DNA of 64,000 nucleotides from Croceibacterium ferulae. GTDB taxonomy: Bacteria; Pseudomonadota; Alphaproteobacteria; Sphingomonadales; Sphingomonadaceae. The stretch is from contig NZ_QZVQ01000008.1 in the NCBI RefSeq assembly GCF_003660445.1, positions 124,001 through 188,000 on the forward strand. Reading direction: 5' to 3'. Of the stretch, positions 54,691 through 64,000 are shown piece by piece. The position numbers and the translations under genes were made by a program. The first letter of the stretch is position 1. Each line of letters starts with the position of its first letter. The notes under the pieces were generated by a model. That model was given only the letters and a program-made list of their open reading frames with translations, did not search any database and was not told where the DNA came from.

Positions 54691-55125
54691 TTATGCGATA
54701 TAACTGGGAGCCGCTAGATTCCGGCAGGAAACATGTAGATGCATGTTCCGCGACGTGACGATGAAATGTCGAAAGTCTGCTTTGGTCCACCCGCGGTGCT
54801 GCTCGACCAACTGACTCACCCAGGTCGATGATCTGACTACAAGAAAAGGCCACCTGCCGCCGCATGGGTATCCTATAGCCAGTTCCGCAGCTGGCGCGTT
54901 TAGCAATCCGCTAGTGTCCATGTCTTCATCGAAGATCTGATAGGCGAACACGTCGTGAAAGATAATCAGGGCATTAGCCTCGTCATCTTCTCCGGCGTCG
55001 GTGGCAAGTTTCAAATTGACTATAAGGCGCTGCTGGCCGCCCTGCCATGTTGTATCGAAAATGCTCGCAGGCCGCTCGCCTAACCCTGTTGAGGGTACCC
55101 AACGCTCCACAACGTCTTTAGCCAT
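54691..55125 (-). CDS. Hypothetical low-G+C gene, possible immunity-like protein
   Basis: A 144-residue protein of unknown family: MAKDVVERWVPSTGLGERPASIF, then alternating strands such as RLIVNLKLATD, NALIIFHDVFAYQIFDED and RWPFLVVRSSTWVSQL. It looks like a small alpha/beta or all-beta protein, the sort found as immunity or accessory genes, but no match is recognised. The G+C is well below the neighbours, so it is probably acquired. It sits directly upstream of HTH paralogue 3 on the opposite strand. Confidence 0.58.
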   Translation of the reverse strand: MAKDVVERWVPSTGLGERPASIFDTTWQGGQQRLIVNLKLATDAGEDDEANALIIFHDVFAYQIFDEDMDTSGLLNAPAAELAIGYPCGGRWPFLVVRSSTWVSQLVEQHRGWTKADFRHFIVTSRNMHLHVSCRNLAAPSYIA

Positions 55126-55187
55126 GCTGCAATATGACAAGCGGGACGAATGGCCGCAATGGGGCGAAACCCGCCACCTCAACCTCG

Positions 55188-55214
55188 CTCATCCTGAGCC
55201 TGTCGAGGGACGCC
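55188..55214. repeat. Short dispersed repeat (TCATCCTGAGCCTGTCGA type)
   Basis: TCATCCTGAGCCTGTCGAGGGA is the widespread short repeat found between genes in many alphaproteobacteria. It lies between the orphan gene and the motif of HTH paralogue 3 and was not seen again elsewhere in the window as a full copy. Confidence 0.55.
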
Positions 55215-55231
55215 AGCGCAACCCGCCCCAA

Positions 55232-55246
55232 AGCATTTTCCTACAC
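55232..55246 (+). promoter_or_regulatory. Shared motif AGCATTTTCCTACAC, copy 4
   Basis: Same element as at 22693, ending 27 bp before the ATG of HTH paralogue 3 at 55274. The near-constant distance to the start codon in all three HTH genes (26-28 bp) argues for a promoter or operator. Confidence 0.6.
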
Positions 55247-55273
55247 CCACGCCCGAAGCCTACGCGCGAGCTC

Positions 55274-55783
55274 ATGAGCAAACGCCGCCCGATCACCCGC
55301 CGCCGCCACAAGCCCTGGACAGCCTATCTCCAGATCCCGCCCTTCCTCCCGGTGCCGCTGCGCACACGGCGCGATGGCTGGACCCCCGCCCGCCAGGCGC
55401 GCTTCATCGCCGCGCTGGTCCGCACCGCCTGCGTGCGGAAAGCCGCACAGGCGATCGGCCTGACCCGCGAATCCGCCTACCGCCTGCGCCGCCATCCCCG
55501 CGCCGGCTCCTTCCGCGCAGCATGGGACACCGCGGTGAGCGGAAAGCAGCAGCCGCGCTGGAAGTTCACACAGGCCGAAGCCCGCGATCTCGCCGTGGAG
55601 GGCCCCTTCCGCATCGCGCTCCATCGCGGTTCCCCGCGCACCATCTGGAGAAAACCCGACGATTCCAGGCTGTTGAGCTTCGTCACCCGGCTTGACCGGC
55701 TGGTTGCCCACCTCACGCCATCGCAGCAGGATGACCTGCTGGCATGGGCCGTCACCCAGCCACATCTACGCCGTTTCGTGTAA
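55274..55783 (+). CDS. Helix-turn-helix protein, paralogue 3 (longest form)
   Basis: A 169-residue basic protein. The N-terminus RRHKPWTAYLQIPPFLPVPLRTRRDGWTPARQARFIAALVRTACVRKAAQAIGLTRESAYRLRRHP matches paralogue 2 along its whole length, with the shared helix-turn-helix AAQAIGLTRESAYRLR. The C-terminal 100 residues (AAWDTAVSGKQQPRWKFT, LLSFVTRLDRLVAHLTPSQQDDLLAWA) are absent from paralogue 2. Probable DNA-binding regulator. rarA starts 19 bp after its stop. Confidence 0.75.
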   Translation: MSKRRPITRRRHKPWTAYLQIPPFLPVPLRTRRDGWTPARQARFIAALVRTACVRKAAQAIGLTRESAYRLRRHPRAGSFRAAWDTAVSGKQQPRWKFTQAEARDLAVEGPFRIALHRGSPRTIWRKPDDSRLLSFVTRLDRLVAHLTPSQQDDLLAWAVTQPHLRRFV

Positions 55784-55802
55784 CCCCCTATATGCCCACC
55801 CC

Positions 55803-57119
55803 ATGACCGACCTCTTCCCCGCCGACCCGCCGCCCGCACCCGACCAGCCCGCCGCCGACGCCCCGCTGGCCGACAGGTTGCGCCCGCGCGATCTGGGGGA
55901 GGTGATCGGGCAGGAGCATCTGACCGGCGCGGAAGGGCCGATCGGCCGGATGGTCGCGGCAGGGCGTCTGGCCAGCCTGATCCTGTGGGGGCCGCCCGGC
56001 ACCGGCAAGACCAGCATCGCCCGGCTGCTCGCCGACGCCACCGGCATGCGCTATCACGCGGTCAGCGCGGTGTTCTCCGGCGTGGCCGACCTGAAGAAGG
56101 CCTTTGCCGAAGCCGATCGCGCCCGCGCCGCCGGGCAGCGCACCCTGCTATTCGTGGACGAGATCCACCGCTTCAACCGGGCGCAGCAGGATGGCTTCCT
56201 GCCCTTTGTCGAATCCGGGACGGTCACGCTGGTCGGCGCCACGACGGAGAACCCTAGCTTCGAACTCAACGCCGCGCTGCTCAGCCGGGCGCAGGTGCTG
56301 ATCCTGCATCGGCTGGGCGCGGACGCGCTGGAGCGGCTGCTGGACCGGGCGGAAGCGCTGGAAGGACCGTTGCCGCTGACACCGCCGGCGCGCGATGCGC
56401 TGGTCGCCAGCGCCGATGGTGACGGCCGCTTCCTGCTGAACCAGGCGGAGACGCTCTATGCGGCACAGCTGCCCGGACCGCTCGATCCCGCGGCACTGGG
56501 TGCGTTCCTGCAGCGGCGCGTGGCGGTGTATGACAAGGACCGGGACGGGCACTACAACCTCATCTCCGCCCTGCATAAATCCCTGCGCGGATCGGACCCG
56601 CAGGCCGCGCTGTATTATCTCGCCCGGATGCTCACGGCTGGCGAGGAGCCGCTCTATGTGCTGCGCCGGATCGTCCGCTTCGCGGCGGAGGATATCGGCC
56701 TCGCGGATCCGCAGGCGCTGGTGCAATGCCTGGCGGCGAAGGATGCCTACCAGTTCCTCGGGTCGCCGGAGGGCGAACTGGCGATCGTGCAGGCCTGCCT
56801 TTATTGCGCCACCGCGCCGAAATCGAATGCCGCCTACAAGGCGATGAAGGCGGCATGGAAATCCGCGCGCGAGACCGGCAGCCTCCCGCCGCCGCCCTCC
56901 ATCCTGAACGCACCCACCAAGCTGATGAAGGATATCGGCTATGGCAAGGATTACGCCTACGACCACGAGGCGGCGGACGGGTTCTCCGGCGCGGATTACT
57001 GGCCGGAAGATCTGGGGCCACAGGAGTTCTACCGCCCGGTGGAGCGCGGGTTCGAGCGGCAGGTGAAGGAACGCCTCGCCTGGTGGAACCGGCGGCGGGA
57101 GGAACTGCGCCGGGGATGA
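55803..57119 (+). CDS. rarA: Replication-associated recombination protein A (MgsA/RarA)
   Basis: A 438-residue AAA+ ATPase acting at stalled replication forks. Walker A GPPGTGKTS, Walker B LLFVDEIHRFNRAQQD, sensor GATTENPSFELNAALLSR, and the C-terminal MgsA domain (YYLARMLTAGEEPLYVLRRI, AAEDIGLADPQAL, YAYDHEAADGF) are all there. Start ATG at 55803. Its stop overlaps the next start by 4 bp (ATGA). Confidence 0.96.
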   Translation: MTDLFPADPPPAPDQPAADAPLADRLRPRDLGEVIGQEHLTGAEGPIGRMVAAGRLASLILWGPPGTGKTSIARLLADATGMRYHAVSAVFSGVADLKKAFAEADRARAAGQRTLLFVDEIHRFNRAQQDGFLPFVESGTVTLVGATTENPSFELNAALLSRAQVLILHRLGADALERLLDRAEALEGPLPLTPPARDALVASADGDGRFLLNQAETLYAAQLPGPLDPAALGAFLQRRVAVYDKDRDGHYNLISALHKSLRGSDPQAALYYLARMLTAGEEPLYVLRRIVRFAAEDIGLADPQALVQCLAAKDAYQFLGSPEGELAIVQACLYCATAPKSNAAYKAMKAAWKSARETGSLPPPPSILNAPTKLMKDIGYGKDYAYDHEAADGFSGADYWPEDLGPQEFYRPVERGFERQVKERLAWWNRRREELRRG

Positions 57120-57997
57120 GCCGCTTCACGCATTTCGCCGCGATCGACTGGTCCGGCGCGGCGGGCGAGCGGCAGCCGGGCATCGCCGTGGCGCTGTGCG
57201 GCCTCGCCGGCGCACCGGCGCCCGTCCGCCCCGGCCACATCTGGTCACGGGCGGAGGTGCTGGACTGGTTGCTGGCCGAGCTGCCGGCAGACACGCTGGT
57301 CGGCCTCGACCTCGGCCTGTCGCTGCCCTCTGCGGATTGCGGCGCCTTCTTTCCCGGCTGGGCCGCCAGCCCGCCCGATGCGCGCGCGCTGTGGGCGCTG
57401 GTGGACCGGGTGTGCGCCGGCGACCCGCATCTCGGCGTCGGCAGCTTCGTCGATCATCCGGAGGCGAGCCGTCATTTCCGCCGTCATGGCGGGCGGGAAG
57501 GAGACCGGTTCCACCTGCCCGGCACCGCGCACCGGCGCGGGCGGTTGCGAGTGACGGAGGGCGCGCAGGCCAGCGTTCTGGGCTGCCGCCCGACCTCGAA
57601 TTTCAACCTGGTGGGGGCCGCTCAGGTCGGCAAGGCCAGTCTTGCGGGCATGCGCCTGCTGCACCGGCTGGCGGGGCGGTTGCCCGTCTGGCCGGTCGAC
57701 CCGCTGCCGGCGGCGGGTTCGGTGGTGGTGGAGATCTACACCGCCATTCCTGCCATCGCCGCCGGCCGCAGCGCGGGGCGGGCCAAGATGCGCGAAATGG
57801 TGGCGCTGAACGATGCCCTGGCGATGCTGGGCAGTCCGCCCGTGCCCGGCAGCGGCGCGATCACCGACCATGCGGCGGACGCGCTGCTCGCGGCGGCCTG
57901 GCTGCGGCTGGCGGCGGAGCGTCCGGAGCTGTGGTGCCCGCCCGCGCTCACCCCGCAGCTTGCTGCAACGGAGGGCTGGACCTTCGGTGTTCCGTGA
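57116..57997 (+). CDS. DUF429-like RNase H-fold protein
   Basis: A 293-residue protein. The start FTHFAAIDWSGAAG and VGLDLGLSLP carry the first-strand Asp pattern of the RNase H-like fold; VVVEIYTAIPAIA and the late DHAADALLAAAWLR supply further acidic positions, as in the DUF429 family. The biochemical role is unknown. Coupled to rarA by a 4-bp overlap, so it may work in the same repair context. A tRNA-Thr gene begins 31 bp beyond. Confidence 0.7.
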   Translation: MSRFTHFAAIDWSGAAGERQPGIAVALCGLAGAPAPVRPGHIWSRAEVLDWLLAELPADTLVGLDLGLSLPSADCGAFFPGWAASPPDARALWALVDRVCAGDPHLGVGSFVDHPEASRHFRRHGGREGDRFHLPGTAHRRGRLRVTEGAQASVLGCRPTSNFNLVGAAQVGKASLAGMRLLHRLAGRLPVWPVDPLPAAGSVVVEIYTAIPAIAAGRSAGRAKMREMVALNDALAMLGSPPVPGSGAITDHAADALLAAAWLRLAAERPELWCPPALTPQLAATEGWTFGVP

Positions 57998-58028
57998 TGC
58001 ATCAGGCGCCCCGTGCCTTTGGCATCAG

Positions 58029-59254
<1,226 letters not shown>

Positions 59255-59465
59255 CGCTCATTCCCCCCATCATGGCGCGACTGTCCGGGCCGGGAGGCCC
59301 TTTCCGTCCGATCCCGAGATTTGCCCGCCGGCGCGGAATTAGCCGGTTCCATGCGGTTTGTCATCGACCTTGCGGCCCGCGGCGGGTCTGCCCGCAAGCG
59401 GCCTGGGGAACGCTGCTACAAGGAAGACGTTGGCAGGGCACAGCAACCCTTACGGGAGATTACCC

Positions 59466-59594
59466 ATGACCCTGCGCGCCATCACGCTTTCCACCCTCGC
59501 CGTCCTGACCCTGGCGACCACCGCCTGCAACACCGTATCCGGTGCTGGCGAAGATCTGCAGTCCGCTAGCCGCGAAGTCGAAAGCGAGATCTGA
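59466..59594 (+). CDS. Entericidin A/B family lipoprotein
   Basis: A 42-residue lipoprotein: MTLRAITLSTLAVLTLATTAC with lipobox TTAC, then NTVSGAGEDLQSASREVES, the typical short entericidin tail. Family members are small envelope lipoproteins linked to programmed cell death or membrane stress. Start set by the signal peptide; preceded by a GGGAG site. The 210 bp between it and the esterase gene hold no other gene. Confidence 0.85.
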   Translation: MTLRAITLSTLAVLTLATTACNTVSGAGEDLQSASREVESEI

Positions 59595-59599
59595 CCCGA

Positions 59600-60049
59600 T
59601 TACCCCCGGCCGCGATAGGGGGCGACGCCCTGATCGGGCAGCCACAATCCGGCCGGGGGCGCACCGCTCTGCCAGAACACGTCGATCGGGATGCCGCCGC
59701 GCGGGTACCAGTAGCCGCCGATGCGCAGCCATTGCGGCTGCATCTCGTCAAACAGGCGGCGGCCAATCCCCACGGTCACGTCTTCGTGGAAGCCGCAATG
59801 ATTGCGGAATGATCCCAGGAACAGCTTCAGACTCTTCGATTCCACGATCGTTTTGCCCGGTGCATAATCAATCACCAGATGCGCGAAATCAGGCTGTCCT
59901 GTCACCGGGCACAGGCTGGTGAATTCCGGCGCGGCGAAGCGGACGCAGAACAGTTCGTCCTTGCGCGGGTTGGGCACGTAATCCAGCCGCGCCTCTTCGG
60001 GCGAGGCGGGCAGCGGGGTGGACTGGCCAAGAAACAGGGGTTCGCTCAT
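59600..60049 (-). CDS. queF: NADPH-dependent 7-cyano-7-deazaguanine reductase
   Basis: A 149-residue type I QueF that reduces preQ0 to preQ1 in queuosine synthesis. The catalytic Cys is in [14 protein letters not shown], followed by the [23 protein letters not shown] block. Length and the single-domain form are typical. Start ATG at 60049; convergent with the entericidin gene, with 5 bp between stops. Confidence 0.95.
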   Translation of the reverse strand: MSEPLFLGQSTPLPASPEEARLDYVPNPRKDELFCVRFAAPEFTSLCPVTGQPDFAHLVIDYAPGKTIVESKSLKLFLGSFRNHCGFHEDVTVGIGRRLFDEMQPQWLRIGGYWYPRGGIPIDVFWQSGAPPAGLWLPDQGVAPYRGRG

Positions 60050-60139
60050 GCCGGCGGCCCTGCCTTCGTTGGGCGGGCATCGCAAGAGGGGGCGTAACCA
60101 GTTCACAAGCCGTTCAGCGCAGGCTAGCAAGCGGCGGGC

Positions 60140-61330
60140 ATGGTTTGGGGCAGGACAGCGGCACGGTCCGCAGCATTGGTGAGCGCAGCATTGCTGCATG
60201 GTACGGCACTGGCGCAGGTGGCGGTGCCGGACTTCCGCCTGCCGCCGGCCCAGCCGACCGCCTCGCCCGAGCCGGAGCGCCAGGGCCCGGTCGCGCCCGA
60301 CCTGCCGCAGAGCCGCGCGACGCCCGCGCCATCACCCACCCCGACCGCCACGCAAGCGGTGCAGCCGCCACCGCCGCTGGTGGTGCCGCCCGCCCCCGCG
60401 CGCACAGCCGCGCCAGCGCGATCCGCGCGGCCGACGCCAACCGCAAGCCCGACCTCCGCACCAAGTCCGGCTGCGGATCGCCCGGCCGCACCGGACAGCG
60501 GACCCTCTCTGGCGGCAGAGCCGGCTCCCGCACCTGTCACCCCGGTGCCAGAACCCGCCATCAGCGATGCGCCGCAATCGCCTCCGCCGGTAGCGCCGCC
60601 GGTACCGACGGCCGAGGGATCGGAGGAGGGCAGCGTAACCATGCTCGGCTGGCTCGCGGGCGCCGGACTGCTGGCGGGCGGGGCGCTGCTGCTGGTGCTG
60701 CGCCGCAGACGGCACAGGGTCGAGCCGGCGCAGTCGAAGCGCGAAGAGCGTATCGTGCCGCAGGCGCCTCCGGCACCTGTTCCGGCCCCCCGGCCTGCGC
60801 CCGCACCTGCACCCGCTCCGGCGGCTTCGCCCGCATCCGACTTCCAGGTCGATGTCGGCCTGGCAGGCGTGGAGATGCATGTCACCGCCGGACGGCTCAG
60901 CCTGTCGCTGATGAACGCTGCGCTCTCCTTCGATCTGACCCTGCGGCATGCCGGACCGGCACCGCTGACCGGACTGGTGCTGCGGGCCGACATGATCGGG
61001 GCCCATGCGGCCCTGCAGCAGACGGAGCAACTGGGCGGTCCGGCGGGAGAGGCCCCTGTCATCGCGCAGCTGGCCAGCCTGCCGCCGGGTGACACCCGGA
61101 CTATCGCCGCCGAGGTGCGCCTGCCGCTGGCGCAGGTCACCGCCATCCGGCAGGGGCGGTCCAGCCTGTTCGTGCCGCTGCTGCGACTGGCGCTGGAGGG
61201 CGACGGGCAGGGGCGCCGCACGCTGACCCTGCTGGTCGGCCCGCCGGGCCAGGGCGGGCAGGTGCAGCCGGTGCGGCTGGATGCCGGACCCCGCGTGGTT
61301 GCCCCGCTGCTGGCCCGCGTGCTGGGCTGA
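60140..61330 (+). CDS. Proline-rich membrane protein with cytoplasmic or periplasmic beta domain, unknown function
   Basis: A 396-residue protein. A signal peptide ([15 protein letters not shown]) is followed by a 130-residue Pro/Ala/Thr-rich linker, one transmembrane helix ([26 protein letters not shown], about residues 168-193), a second Pro-rich linker, and a C-terminal 155-residue beta-rich domain ([30 protein letters not shown]). No family is recognised. The Pro-rich arms suggest it spans the periplasm or anchors the C-terminal domain at a distance. Confidence 0.78.
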   Translation: MVWGRTAARSAALVSAALLHGTALAQVAVPDFRLPPAQPTASPEPERQGPVAPDLPQSRATPAPSPTPTATQAVQPPPPLVVPPAPARTAAPARSARPTPTASPTSAPSPAADRPAAPDSGPSLAAEPAPAPVTPVPEPAISDAPQSPPPVAPPVPTAEGSEEGSVTMLGWLAGAGLLAGGALLLVLRRRRHRVEPAQSKREERIVPQAPPAPVPAPRPAPAPAPAPAASPASDFQVDVGLAGVEMHVTAGRLSLSLMNAALSFDLTLRHAGPAPLTGLVLRADMIGAHAALQQTEQLGGPAGEAPVIAQLASLPPGDTRTIAAEVRLPLAQVTAIRQGRSSLFVPLLRLALEGDGQGRRTLTLLVGPPGQGGQVQPVRLDAGPRVVAPLLARVLG

Positions 61331-61371
61331 ACGGTTTACCGCCCGTGCCCGCTTCGCTACGCATCGCAGGC

Positions 61372-62211
61372 ATGAACGAACTCGTTTCCACAGGCTGGCT
61401 GGCCGATCATGCCGGGGAGGCCGGGCTGGTGGTGCTGGATGCCTCCGCCCACCTGCCCGCCGCCGCGCGCGATGCCGCTGCCGAGCATGCCGCCGCGCAT
61501 GTTCCGGGTGCGCTCTTCCTCGATCTCGCCAGCCTGACCGATCGTGCCAGCCCGGTTCCGGCGGCGCTGCCCACTGCGGAGCAGTTTGCGACCCGGCTGC
61601 GGAAACTGGGCATCGGCGCGGGCACGCGGGTGGTGCTGTATGACGACAGCGACATCAGGACCGCGGCCCGTGCATGGTTCATCTTCCGCCAGCATGGCTT
61701 CACCGATGTGGCGATCCTGGACGGGGGCCTGGCCAAGTGGCGGGCCGAGGGGCGCCCGCTGGAGAGCGGAGCCACCGCGGTGCAGCCGGCCGGCGACTGG
61801 CAGCCGGGAGCCACGGCCATGTCGGTGCGCAGCAAGGCCGACCTGCTCGCCAATCTCGACAGCGGTGCCGAACAGGTGCTCGACGCCCGCAGCCGCGCAC
61901 GGTTCACGGCCGAGGAGCCGGAGGCCAACCCTGCCCTGGCGGGCGGGCACATTCCGCATTCGCTGAACCTGCCCTACAAGGCAATGTTCGCCGCTGACGG
62001 CACCTTCCTGCCCCCGGCGCAGCTGCGCGCCGCGTTCGATGCCGCCGGCCTCGACTGGACGCGGCCGGTGGTCACCACCTGCGGGAGCGGGGTGACGGCG
62101 GCGGTGCTGCTGTTCGCCATGCGGCTGGCCGGCAAGACCGACACGGCGCTCTATGATGGCAGCTGGAGCGAATGGGGCGCGGATCCTGCGACACCGAAGG
62201 CTGCCGGATGA
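61372..62211 (+). CDS. sseA: 3-mercaptopyruvate/thiosulfate sulfurtransferase
   Basis: A 279-residue tandem-rhodanese enzyme. The N-domain (VLDASAHLP, VLYDDSDIRTAARAWF, LDGGLAKWRAEGRP) is inactive; the C-domain has the active Cys in TTCGSGVTAAVLLF. The CGSG(V/T) loop is that of mercaptopyruvate sulfurtransferase rather than thiosulfate rhodanese. The stop overlaps the next gene by 4 bp, and together they handle cysteine/methionine sulfur. Confidence 0.9.
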   Translation: MNELVSTGWLADHAGEAGLVVLDASAHLPAAARDAAAEHAAAHVPGALFLDLASLTDRASPVPAALPTAEQFATRLRKLGIGAGTRVVLYDDSDIRTAARAWFIFRQHGFTDVAILDGGLAKWRAEGRPLESGATAVQPAGDWQPGATAMSVRSKADLLANLDSGAEQVLDARSRARFTAEEPEANPALAGGHIPHSLNLPYKAMFAADGTFLPPAQLRAAFDAAGLDWTRPVVTTCGSGVTAAVLLFAMRLAGKTDTALYDGSWSEWGADPATPKAAG

Positions 62212-63413
62212 GCGACGCACCTGACGATTGCGGCCTCGGGACCAGGCTGGTTGCCGCCGGTCGCCGGCCCGAATGGACCGGCCCCGTGGTCAATGTGCCG
62301 GTCTGGCGCGGCTCCACGCATCTGTATGCCGACAGCGCCGATCTGGCGGCGGGCCGTCCCAATGCGGATGGGCATTTCTTCTACGGCCGGCGCGGCACGC
62401 CCACGCAATGGGCACTGTGCGATGCCCTGACCGGGCTGGAGCCGGGCGCGGCCGGGACGCTGCTGTACCCCAGCGGCCTCGCCGCGATCAGCGGCGCGCT
62501 GCTGGGCCTGCTGAATGCGGGCGACGTGCTGCTGATGAGCGACAACGCCTACGAGCCGAGCCGCTCTCTGGCGGAGAAGCTGCTGGCGCCGCTGGGGATA
62601 GAGACGCGCTGGTTCGATCCGCTGGACATCGCCGCCTACCGGGATGCCTTCTGCCCGCGCACCAAGGTGGTGCTGCTGGAAAGTCCCGGCAGCCTGACGA
62701 TGGAGGTGTGCGACGTGCCCGCGCTGGCCGCCATCGCGCGGGAGCGCGGCGCCTTCAGCGTGCTGGACAATACCTGGGCCGGGCCGACCGGCTTCACGGC
62801 GATCCGCCATGGCGTGGATGCCAGCGTGCTGGCGCTGACCAAGCATGTGGGCGGGCATTCGGACCTGATGATGGGCGCGGTCACGGCCACGGCTGCCGTG
62901 CACGATGCCTTGCGCGAACGCGCGCAATTGCTGGGGCAGGTGGTCAGTCCGGACGATGCGGCCCTGGCCCTGCGCGGCCTGCGGACCATGGGTCTGCGCT
63001 TGCAGCGACAGGCGGACAGTGCGCTGGCGGTGGCGGAATGGCTGGGGGCGCAGGAGCAGGTGGCGCATGTGCTGTGCCCCATGCTGCCGGGTGCACCCGG
63101 GCACGATCTGTGGCGGCGCGACTTCGACGGCGGCTGCGGCTTGTTCTCCTTCGTGCTGCGCGGCCGCGGCGTTGGCGACCGGGCGCGGCTGATCGACAAT
63201 CTGCGCCTGTTCGGCATCGGTTTTTCCTGGGGCGGCTATGAAAGCCTGGTGGTCCCGGTCGATCCGCAGCGCATCCGCACCAGCACTGTCTGGCCCCGGT
63301 CCGGCTGGGCGGCGGAGGACCGGCTGGGCGTGCGCCTGGCCATCGGGCTGGAGGATCCGGCCGACCTGATCGCCGACCTGGCGCAGGCATTCGCGGCAAT
63401 GGACCGCGCATGA
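62208..63413 (+). CDS. metC: Cystathionine beta-lyase
   Basis: A 401-residue PLP enzyme of the Cys/Met metabolism family. It has FFYGRRGTPTQWALCDAL, LYPSGLAAISGALL, LLESPGSLTMEVCDV, VLDNTWAGP, the PLP-Lys motif ALTKHVGGHSDLMMG, and GFSWGGYESLV near the C-terminus. The pattern is that of MetC rather than MetB. It cleaves cystathionine to homocysteine, pyruvate and ammonia. Coupled by a 4-bp overlap to both neighbours. Confidence 0.92.
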   Translation: MSDAPDDCGLGTRLVAAGRRPEWTGPVVNVPVWRGSTHLYADSADLAAGRPNADGHFFYGRRGTPTQWALCDALTGLEPGAAGTLLYPSGLAAISGALLGLLNAGDVLLMSDNAYEPSRSLAEKLLAPLGIETRWFDPLDIAAYRDAFCPRTKVVLLESPGSLTMEVCDVPALAAIARERGAFSVLDNTWAGPTGFTAIRHGVDASVLALTKHVGGHSDLMMGAVTATAAVHDALRERAQLLGQVVSPDDAALALRGLRTMGLRLQRQADSALAVAEWLGAQEQVAHVLCPMLPGAPGHDLWRRDFDGGCGLFSFVLRGRGVGDRARLIDNLRLFGIGFSWGGYESLVVPVDPQRIRTSTVWPRSGWAAEDRLGVRLAIGLEDPADLIADLAQAFAAMDRA

Positions 63414-64000
63414 CCGCCGTGCTCGGCGCGCTGACCAGTCCGGCAGCGACGCCGACACCGACACCGACGCCGGAAGCGACGATCTCGCCACCGATCATCG
63501 ACGTGCCGGTGACGCCGGCAACCCCGGTGGAGGTGCCGGAGGAGCTGGTCGGGGCCGAGGCGCTGAGCGAGGCGATCAACGATCGCAGCACCACGGTCGG
63601 CGACATCGTCACCCAGCTGGATGTGATCGGCTTCACCGTCGGGGACACGCGTTTCTCGCTGTGGACCCTGCTGGTCGTGGTGCTGGTGATCGTGGGCGTG
63701 TTCGTCGGCGCGCGGCTGGGCAACAAGTTCGGCCACCGGCTGCTGCGCAAGGTGACCCGCCTGAACCCGTCGCAGGCGGTGCTGGGCGAAAAGATGGTGA
63801 CGATCGTCGTCTGGACGATCGCCATCCTGATGGGGGTCGACCTGCTGGGAATCGACCTGACCGCGCTGGCGGTGTTCTCCGGCGCCTTTGGCCTGGCCAT
63901 CGGTTTCGGCCTGCAGAAGACCTTCGGCAACCTGATCGCCGGCATCATCCTACTGATGGACCGGTCCATCAAGCCGGGCGACGTGATCGCCGTGACCGAC
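63410..64000 (+). CDS. MscS-type mechanosensitive channel, 3' truncated by window edge
   Basis: The open frame from ATG 63410 runs to the window end without a stop (197 codons). A Thr/Pro-rich start (a CCGACA microsatellite at about 63451-63467 coding for TPTPTP) is followed by one TM helix (LWTLLVVVLVIVGVFVGA), a second (MVTIVVWTIAILMGVDLLGI) and the MscS pore helix and gate region ALAVFSGAFGLAIGFGLQKTFGNLIAGIILL, then DRSIKPGDVI. The channel opens under membrane tension. The frame is easily missed because it has no stop here. Confidence 0.92.
   Translation, partial: MTAVLGALTSPAATPTPTPTPEATISPPIIDVPVTPATPVEVPEELVGAEALSEAINDRSTTVGDIVTQLDVIGFTVGDTRFSLWTLLVVVLVIVGVFVGARLGNKFGHRLLRKVTRLNPSQAVLGEKMVTIVVWTIAILMGVDLLGIDLTALAVFSGAFGLAIGFGLQKTFGNLIAGIILLMDRSIKPGDVIAVTD

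Overview
The window is a high-GC (roughly two thirds G+C, estimated by eye) chromosomal segment of an alphaproteobacterium, most likely a sphingomonad of the Erythrobacteraceae type. The evidence is a ChpT-type histidine phosphotransferase, a crtY-crtI-crtB carotenoid cluster, alphaproteobacterial GTTC-N7-GTTC (LexA-type) and Fur-like sites, an RpoH of about 302 residues, many 4-bp ATGA/GTGA stop-start overlaps, and a rhamnose nucleotide-sugar cluster. It holds about 66 protein genes, two tRNAs (Gly-CCC, Thr-TGT), a TPP riboswitch and several hairpin terminators. The first gene (rfbB) and the last (an MscS channel) run off the edges.

Layout. 1-2793: dTDP-rhamnose genes rfbB-rfbD-rfbA. 2842-9544: ABC1/UbiB kinase, DHH phosphoesterase, DUF892 ferritin-like protein, 6-phosphogluconolactonase, Nudix hydrolase, dinB with a LexA-type box, Bcr/CflA efflux. 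9525-16755 (minus): biotin-dependent acyl-CoA carboxylase alpha subunit, then a crtY-crtI-...-crtB operon with three extra genes inside it (a DUF559 nuclease in a repeat-bounded element, a barstar-like protein and a LOG-family hydrolase). 16874-19775: MipA/OmpV outer-membrane protein and riboswitch-controlled thiC.

Accessory patch 1 (about 20.4-23.2 kb): a TIR-like protein of low G+C, a REP-like palindrome, a Phd/XRE antitoxin-like gene and the first of three related helix-turn-helix (HTH) genes. 23.3-27.6 kb: DUF892, AmpD-like amidase, ChpT, JAMM peptidase, RluA-type pseudouridine synthase, rpoH with terminator. Accessory patch 2 (27.7-31.3 kb): a tight low-G+C three-gene operon (nucleotidyltransferase-like, XRE-ImmA/IrrE, beta-family protein), the second HTH gene, a 42-bp tandem repeat and a copied 3' fragment of the amidase gene.

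31.3-33.8 kb: entC-entB-entA for 2,3-dihydroxybenzoate behind a Fur-like palindrome. 33.9-42.9 kb: amidohydrolase, 3-hydroxyisobutyrate-dehydrogenase-like enzyme, threonine ammonia-lyase, Bpt/Ate aminoacyltransferase, GH24 lysozyme, glnB-glnA, argC, an SH3-only protein. 43-50.6 kb: M17 aminopeptidase, lipoprotein, map, ccmAB, S9 peptidase, psd. 50.9-54.6 kb: a glycosyltransferase-UDP-galactopyranose mutase fusion coupled to a GH5-like hydrolase. Accessory patch 3 (54.7-55.8 kb): a low-G+C orphan gene and the third HTH gene. 55.8-64 kb: rarA, DUF429-like protein, TAT lipoprotein esterase, entericidin, queF, proline-rich membrane protein, sulfurtransferase, cystathionine beta-lyase, MscS.

The most unusual theme is one motif (consensus CATTTTCCTACA) found at a near-constant distance in front of each of the three related HTH genes and also upstream of the GH24 lysozyme. 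Each HTH gene sits directly beside a foreign-looking gene patch, two of which carry plausible but undescribed defence modules.
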